This document shows positions 57,610 through 64,000 of a stretch of 64,000 bases of DNA, piece after piece; the stretch's first letter is position 1, and each line of letters opens with the position of its first letter. Origin of the DNA: Siphonodentalium dalli (taxonomy: Eukaryota; Mollusca; Scaphopoda; Gadilida; Siphonodentaliidae); assembly GCA_032622095.1 (NCBI GenBank), contig CP136065.1, positions 55,979,949 through 56,043,948 on the forward strand. The letters are read 5' to 3'. The notes below the pieces were generated by a model that was not told where the DNA came from, ran no database searches, and worked only from the letters and a program-made list of their open reading frames with translations. Made by a program: the position numbers and the translations under genes.

Positions 57610-57930
57610 AGGGACCAGCCTAGAAGTTTTAAATAGGGAGAAGTCACTTCTCCCTGTGAGAAGTCACTTCTCCCTGTTTGGTTATTGATGAGAAGTGGAC
57701 TGCTATCAGGAAGAAATAACAATGCCTAAGTGCAATTTACACTTAAAAATCCAGTATAGTGAACAAGAATACCATTATAAGCAGTAGATATCCTTTAAAT
57801 GTGATATTTGACCATATCCTTACTGGTATATGAGAGAGAAGTCACTTCAACATGGGACAAAAATAGGGAGAAGTGGAACATTTCAGTGAGATAATGTCTC
57901 CCAAGTCGCCCTATAGCTAGACTTGTCCCT
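57610..57930. mobile_element. Unclassified TIR element inside the minisatellite
   Basis: Ends AGGGACCAGCCTAGA and, reversed, AGGGACAAGTCTAGC. The interior has 'gagaagtcacttctccctgt' repeats. It splits the minisatellite; the target duplication is hidden by the repeated flanks. Confidence 0.55.
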
Positions 57931-57994
57931 GTATCAGCCCCTATACATGTATGTAATGTTTACTATAATTAAGCCTTTATCAGCTCCTATACTA

Positions 57995-58207
57995 TACAGT
58001 AAAACCCTAAATAATCGACTCCTTAACCACAGCAGAATTATGGGTAACTTTTCAGGATTTAGTCGGAAATATGGCTTGTTGCCATTCATCGGAAAGCAGT
58101 GAGAGCTTTCCGATGAATGGCAACAAGCCATATTTCCGACTAAATCCTGAAAAGTTACCCATAATTCTGCTGTGGTTAAGGAGTCGATTATTTAGGGCAT
58201 TAATATA
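57995..58207. mobile_element. Palindromic MITE family B, copy 12, in a minisatellite
   Basis: Inserted at a TA of the ~50-bp minisatellite unit: 'ctcctatacta' precedes it and 'catgtatgtgatg' follows. The right terminus is mutated (cattaatata). Confidence 0.88.
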
Positions 58208-58228
58208 CATGTATGTGATGCTTACTAA

Positions 58229-59201
58229 TGATGCTTCCCCCTGAGTTACTATCTCATTACCGCCTCGTTCCACTATCAGTATGCTCATGCTTACCCCACC
58301 TAGCGTGACACGAGATGTACCATCTACCCAAATTATCTACCCGGTTACTGATGATTCACTGTCGAGAAATCTCTCAGGGGAGGCCCCATGCTTTTAATTC
58401 CTATGTCTTATGAAATAACTGTATTAACATTTCAAACAGTTTATACGTCCTGTCTATCCTAGTCTAATTCCTAACCAAGCAAAAACAGCAAATTTCTTAA
58501 ATTACAGCTCCGATTAATCCACCGTCTTCTCAATAGAAATGTTGTTTGTCGACAACATTGTGTGAATCCCTACCATGTTTGTTGTCACACGGCAACCGAC
58601 ACATACATCAGGAACTCAAATTTTTCTTCACTTAGCAATCGTTGTTCACAAATATAGTGAGGTTTCGTGAAACGGAGATTCAAAGAAATGTTGTCAATAC
58701 GAGAGGAGTATTTTGCCAAAATATCTCTTCTGCTGTGTAAATCGGAACACTTTGAATCAACATATTGAATTACTTGTTCACTTCATTTTCTCTGTTTTCA
58801 AAGTGTGTGAGAAAATTAAACACTTTAGTTTAGCCTCATTCATTTTCATCACCCCACCAAATATGATTACTGCAAGATTTAGGCAATTGGCCGTAGGTTC
58901 TTAATATATTCAACCCTTGTAAACACCTCTTCTCATACATGTAAGTGCGCATACATGTAGCACTTGTGCTCCAATCCCATTATTTGTTTGTAAACATGCT
59001 TTGTGAATGTATAATTATTGTGACAAATAAATATGTTTAATCTAACTGGTCCTGCTGTAGTGCTATTGATGGTTGGACAGGGACTACTGATTTTACATGT
59101 GATATATGTGCCAAATTGATTCTCAGTTTAGAGAAAGTATCTTACATTACGTTTATGATCAACTTCATTTGATGCCCCAATAATTCATGGTTTTATCAGA
59201 C
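58229..59201. other. Intron sequence, nothing identified
   Basis: Single-copy-looking AT-rich sequence without coding or repeat signal. Confidence 0.5.
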
Positions 59202-59602
59202 TTAACCCTTTACCCAACAAACCGGCCAAAACCGGCCAAATAAAGCTTCAACAGCCTAAAATATCTTCGGTCTGTCTCAATAGAACCATACAAATATGGA
59301 TATCATTGGAACCGGCTCCTTGACCACATTGTGATAGTTACAGTTATGCCCTGTGCCAATGCATTCTCTTATGTATGCGAGTCGACCATAGGTTGCCTCG
59401 CATATATAAGAGAATGCATTGGCCTAAAAAAAAAAAAAAATTAACACTTTTTTACCATTTTTTCTTACATTCTTTAACAATTTTATAATTTTTAATGTGT
59501 TAAGCCAATGCATTCTCTTATATATGCGAGGCGACCTATGGTCGACTCGCATATATAAGAGAATGCATTGGCACAGGGCCGTTCTGTTGGGTAAAGGGTT
59601 AA
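59202..59602 (-). mobile_element. TTAA MITE family A, copy 6
   Basis: Complete element with TTAA at 59202-59205 and 59599-59602, both hairpins present, and a poly-A expansion in the spacer around 59426-59440. It lies about 700 bp upstream of the MICU EF-hand exon. Confidence 0.9.
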
Positions 59603-60300
59603 ATGAATCTTTATATTGTAGTACTGTTATAAAGTGTATAATAAATACAGAACACAACTTAATACATCTGAATCTGAAATGTTTTATCAACTCATTACGG
59701 TACCGAGGGTGTATAATAACATTTAAATATATCCTTGCGCCATCTGCAACTTATATGATAATATTCTCGATTAAGATGCTGCTTGTGGTTCTTGCATTAT
59801 TTATTGCCTAAGCAAACTTAAGTCTTATTAATTTCCCTTATTATATTCTGCCAAAACATACTCCAAAACTTGTTATTTAGAAAATTGACTGTTGCATATC
59901 AATTTGTATCCATGCATTTTACATATATTTGTTTATTCACTGGAATCTAATCCAAATTTAAATATTAGTTTAATTTAAAAAAATAAAGTGATATAGTTAA
60001 ATTATTTACTTAGCAATTATTGATGAAATTCTGCCTTATTCTGCCATCATTGGCCATGGCACTCCAGACTACTGAATACCATGTATATTATGATGTATTA
60101 TCATGTACATATTACATTGTAAAATAAAATATTATCCTACTGGTATTATCCTATCCTAACCAAAACTGTTTTGCTTCAGCTTTTGCCTGGGCATTGCTTG
60201 TTGCCTAGGAGAATTTCAAAGGCTGTGTATTTGACTCATGTCATCATTCGTGGGACCAGTGTATTTTGTTTTCATTTAACTTAGTCCTTTCTTTTTGCAG

Positions 60301-60383
60301 AACCAAGATCTGGATTCAGGATTGCGTTCAATATGTTTGATCTGGATGGTAACGAGATAGTTGACAAGAAGGAGTTCCTTGTG
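60301..60383 (+). CDS. MICU3: MICU3-like gene, EF-hand 1 exon
   Basis: This 83-nt exon starts after a strong acceptor (cctttctttttgcag). With the A from 5345 it encodes K, then PRSGFRIAFNMFDLDGNEIV, then DKKEFLV, ending in phase 0 at donor GTAACG (GT at 60384). The calcium loop is D-L-D-G-N-E-I-V-D-K-K-E, with Asp at loop positions 1, 3 and 9, Asn at 5 and Glu at 12, so it looks able to bind calcium. From memory of the family, GFRIAFNMFD-DGNE-VDKKEFLV is closer to MICU3 than to MICU2 (which has an MLD...EKREF pattern) or MICU1. The next exon, expected to begin LQEIF-like, is not seen before 64000. Confidence 0.92.
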
Positions 60384-61914
60384 GTAACGTATTGCTTGCT
60401 TTCTTCTCCATGTCTTACTATATAGTTTCTGGACATATGAATTCTGCTAAGACTCAAACATGGATTCAGGATTCCAGGACTACAGTTACAACAACATATT
60501 TTTGAATAAAATCTAACTTTACATCGCTATTCGGTCTGTCTTACTGATCACATTAAGACTTTTGCAATTTCCTCACTCAATCGTCAGTGTCACAGTGATG
60601 TGATTTGATGTTTATTAATACCACTGGTATTATTAAAGTCTGATGATATGCCAAGACATGAAAGGCATTAAATAATTGAAAAAAACTTGTTAACACCATA
60701 CTTGGCATATGAATTAAATTTACAAATGGCGAACTTTTTACTGTTATTCAGCCTTCATAATTGGCTATGGCAATCTGCAAATGCCGAAGCAAGTTCCTGA
60801 AGCAAACTGGGCCACAGCAAAGGGTTGCCTCAACAGATTGCCGAAGCCAAACAATCTGAATTAAGAGGGCTGGTTATAGTAAAATTGATAATGTAATTGT
60901 GGTTGTCCTTTTAAATTATGAAAAATATATAAAACAAACTGACAGAGAATAAATTCTCTACTTATAAAGATTGTATCATTAAGATCACACTTCTGAACTC
61001 AAAATGCTATTATCAATGTCCCAGAAGACAAAAATTTACCTGGAACCCTGAATACATTTTCAACCAGATTTCAGTACCCCACCAACTCTCCCCAGGATTG
61101 GCTTCATAATATGATCGATACCTGCTTTAAATTAAGCATGGAATGAAAATTGATTTATATATCCATTGTTTATCCTGCAAATTTTGTCACATATTTTCCT
61201 TTTCCTTTGTCAAATCCCCAAAAGCAAACCAAACTGTAGAAACTGGTGTATATTTGCCCCGAGCTAGACAGTAAACTGGTAATTTTAGACCTCCAGAACT
61301 CTCGTTATGGCATCCACACATGTCCATATATATTTCCAGTATTTGCTAGGCTGGTAACACTTCAAGGCAGAGAAAATAAATAGATTTCAAATATCAAAAT
61401 CAAATAGCTCTGAGCTTTGATTGTTGGGTTCCTTGGTTCAAATCAAATATTTTTTACACCCCCCCCCCCCAATCCAAAGACATAGTAATATAGGGGTGCT
61501 AAATCGAGCAGGGCAACTCGACACTGATGGCTTGGAGCCTATGTTCCATCTCATAGCTCTGCGACTCATTTGGACATAAACTCTCAAGCTGTCATTGTCA
61601 CTCCATGTTAGCGCCACCGTGACCTATATTCATGGAAATATCCTGTCATTGTCTTTGTATACTCAACTTCCAATTAGGATCTCTTTCAACTTCTCAGACT
61701 TTGTTTAGAGCTCATTCTAATGAGTTCCAATTGGTGCAAACCGAAGGTCAATTTCTGTTTTTCTTCTATCATTCCATTACTGGTAGTGGTAATGCAGTTT
61801 AATATATTGTCTTATCATCGTAACCATATATATGATACCGATAGATTTAATTTTTGATGACATTCTATTTATCAGCTTAAGATACCTATTATGTATCATA
61901 TACATGTATACATG
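60384..61914 (+). other. MICU intron downstream of the EF-hand exon
   Basis: Begins with donor GTAACG. The expected next MICU exon was not found. A C tract at 61460 is the only notable feature. Confidence 0.6.
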
Positions 61915-63333
61915 TACAGTAATGCCCTAAATAATCGACTCCTTAACCACAGCAGAATTATGGGTAACTTTTCAGGATTTAGTCACTGATTTAGTCGGAA
62001 ATATGGCTTGTTAATATCATTCATCGGAAAGCACTGAGAGCTTTCCGATGAATTGCAAAAAGCCATATTTCCGACTAAATCTTGAAAAGTTACCCATAAT
62101 TCTGCTGTGGTTAACTCTTTCGTTGCCGAGCTAATTTTACACCTAAATTGCCGGAGAATTTATGAGAAAACTGATTTTATTGTGGAAAAGTATGATACAA
62201 TAATAGTCTTCTTCTTATGAAATAATGTTTCAAATATCAAGGACATGTATGTAGGTGATTAGCCAAAGAATTGCAGGTGAATATTTTGCCAAAGAATATT
62301 CACGACAATTAAGGGGCATAACTCCTTGTCACCCAAGGGAAATAACTCCAAATAAGGATTTTTTTTGCAATAATCCTATTGAAAAATGACCCAGAACCTG
62401 CTATATTCAATATTGGTTCTCCGAGACAGTATTCCAACGATGATGATCTGATAAATCTTTCTACTGTCTTTCTCATTTAAAAACTTGTAAGAATAAATTA
62501 GGGTCTAGTTCTGGTATAGCTGGACCATATGTGAGGAGCTACACAATGCAGGAGCCGATTTTAGAATTTAGTTGCACAGTTTATTACGAAAATAGCTAGG
62601 TTTTTTAATTGAGGAAAATGGCAATTTTGACTGTCAAAAAACAAAACAAAAATTGTGATATATAATTAAATCTCTAACTACAAGCTTATCATCATTGTGC
62701 TATAAATAAAATAACAAAAATGACACATATGCATGTGGTCTAAACTGTCACTGAGGCACGCTGGGGCCTGTGGGAGTTTATAATCACGCCGTTTGTTTTT
62801 AGTGAATTGCGTTTTTACCTTGAAAAATAGGTGATTCATTCAGCAAAAACGGCAATTTTGACTATTAAAAATACTAATAAAACAATCTAAAGTACACATA
62901 ATCTTTATTGTAATGTCAGGTTGTCATACTATCATGTTTAAATTAGTTAATGCATTGGTAAAATGCAGATCTTTCATATAAATAATTGTCTAAAAATATT
63001 TTTCTGAAATTGTCGGCCATTTTGGATTTCCGACTGCGGATCTTACATTTTTTTTACAAACTTATTTCATTATTTTAATTTTCAAACGTCTTAAAAAGGA
63101 TTAAAAATCAGATATATACTGCAGAATTTAATTAGAAACAATTAAAACAATAATTTTATGAAACTTTAAAAACTTATTTATTATTGTCATACAGTTGTGA
63201 TCAAAATAATTACGGTTACAATTATGGCCGATAATATCGGCCCTGGCAATTTACCGACCGGATATTTGGGCCGATAATATCGGCCCCTGTCAATCAAAGA
63301 GTTAAGGAGTCGATTATTTTGGGCATTACTGTA
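61915..63333. mobile_element. Palindromic MITE family B, copy 13, split by the F element
   Basis: Left portion 61915-62114 and right portion 63302-63333. The interruption falls exactly at the TTAA of 'gtggttaaggagtcg'. The pieces join into a normal B element. One arm also carries a small 'gatttagtcact' duplication. Confidence 0.88.
62111..63305 (-). mobile_element. TTAA element family F (1195 bp), nested in a B MITE
   Basis: Begins TTAACTCTTTCGTTGCCGAG and ends, reversed, TTAACTCTTTGATTGACAGG. Each end is flanked by TTAA, which is the single TTAA of the B-element sequence 'ctgtggttaaggagtc'. The interior holds two diverged copies of 'ggcaattttgact' and AT-rich sequence with no long reading frame, so it looks non-autonomous. 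The TIRs match at the outermost ~10 bp and then diverge. Confidence 0.88.
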
Positions 63334-64000
63334 TGGGCCTTGTGGAACTTTAATATCCCTACCCTCTCTATCTATATTGTGTATTTTTATATTAACTTTT
63401 GTTTAGTTTCAATATTTAGTTTTATTTTGTTGTGCCTTTTTATTTTGAGCACAAATTTCAATATTAAATTTTTATTTTTATTTCAACTATATTGAAGCTT
63501 CTATAGAGCTGTGTACTAGTACTGCACCTACACATACATGTCAGCACACATGAACACTTAGATTCTACATGTATTACAGGTTTACATGACATAGACTACT
63601 GGTAATGGCAGTTGAGGGGGCACTGATATTATGTCATAAATGACAGAAAATTAATATTATGCAATATTGGAATTGTATTTTAGTTAATATTTGAGACTGA
63701 TTGACAAACCTGATCTGAATAGATGGACATCTCTATGTGCTAATCTGATTGAAACATGACCAGGAAATGCAACTCAGACTCTGCGCAATTCGAATGGCCG
63801 CAGAATACAACTTTGTAGAAAATTAAATGTGGTGTCCTTGGTGACTGTAGATCTGATTTACATGTATGTCATTCAGCTGACATGCATCGCCACTCTTGGT
63901 GAAAAGCTTTCCTTCCTAGGGATCTCACCATAGCCAATGAGGTGTGCTTTTCAAGGATACGTATATACTAATATTGGCCAATTAATTGTAAAATTTGACC

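Larger units (their letters stand above)
5346..60300 (+). other. Giant MICU3-like intron (54,955 bp)
   Basis: The span is inferred from the GTAAGT donor at 5346 and the cttttt-gcag acceptor at 60300, with codon phase (1|2) that joins exactly. It contains most of the mobile elements listed here. No further MICU exon was recognised inside it. A small cassette exon that I do not recognise cannot be excluded. Confidence 0.85.

Noticed and set aside
59497-59580. Recurrent peptide CILLYMRGDLWSTRIYKRMH in many frames
   Set aside because: Translation of the A/D hairpin, not a protein family.

Overview
This is a gene-poor, AT-rich piece of an animal nuclear genome, not prokaryotic or viral. Only two coding segments can be named. 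Both are + strand exons of one gene, a mitochondrial calcium-uniporter regulator of the MICU family, closest to MICU3: a 48-nt exon (5298-5345) and an 83-nt exon carrying an EF-hand calcium loop (60301-60383). The split codon joins in frame, so 5346-60300 reads as one intron of 54,955 bp and almost the whole window is intron. The repeats (a SINE tail of the form gacgttaaacccc(aatc)n, arrays with 'gagttatggcccttaa' and 'atgaaatttggtatg' phrases, and 5' hairpins before 'gtccgtcc') suggest a mollusc or another marine lophotrochozoan. The species cannot be named from the sequence.

The intron is dominated by non-autonomous DNA transposons. Three groups recur. (1) TTAA-flanked, piggyBac-like elements begin CCCTTT; families A, D, E, F, G and K here differ in their termini, but A, D and E2 share an internal hairpin module with arm CCAATGCATTCTCTTATATA. 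(2) Family B elements are near-perfect long palindromes flanked by TA, starting CAGTAATGCCC (Tc1/mariner/pogo-like). (3) Family C elements have ends like CAAGCCTGAG, 8-bp target duplications (hAT-like) and a hairpin at each end. There is also a 1.27-kb PIF/Harbinger-like element with a MADF-domain relic, inserted into the 3' end of a CR1-type LINE, plus SINE-like pieces, tandem arrays, minisatellites and large hairpins.

Layout: 1-5.3 kb intron with A, B, C and D elements; 5298-5345 MICU exon; 5.8-25 kb MITE-rich intron with a diverged tandem array at 9-10.2 kb; 25.3-32.2 kb tandem arrays with poly-C tracts; 32.5-37 kb A element, LINE and Harbinger-like element; 39.9-40.8 kb tandem duplication; 43.4-44.4 kb two minus-strand exons with matching splice phase, which suggest an unrecognised gene nested antisense in the intron; 51.6-52.9 kb a large inverted duplication; 56-59.6 kb microsatellite, hairpins, minisatellite and MITEs; 60301-60383 MICU EF-hand exon; 61.9-63.3 kb an F element nested inside a B element.

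No operon-like logic applies. The only supported functional genes are the MICU3-like host gene and, with moderate support, the nested antisense gene. Most open reading frames in the window are translations of MITE palindromes or repeats.
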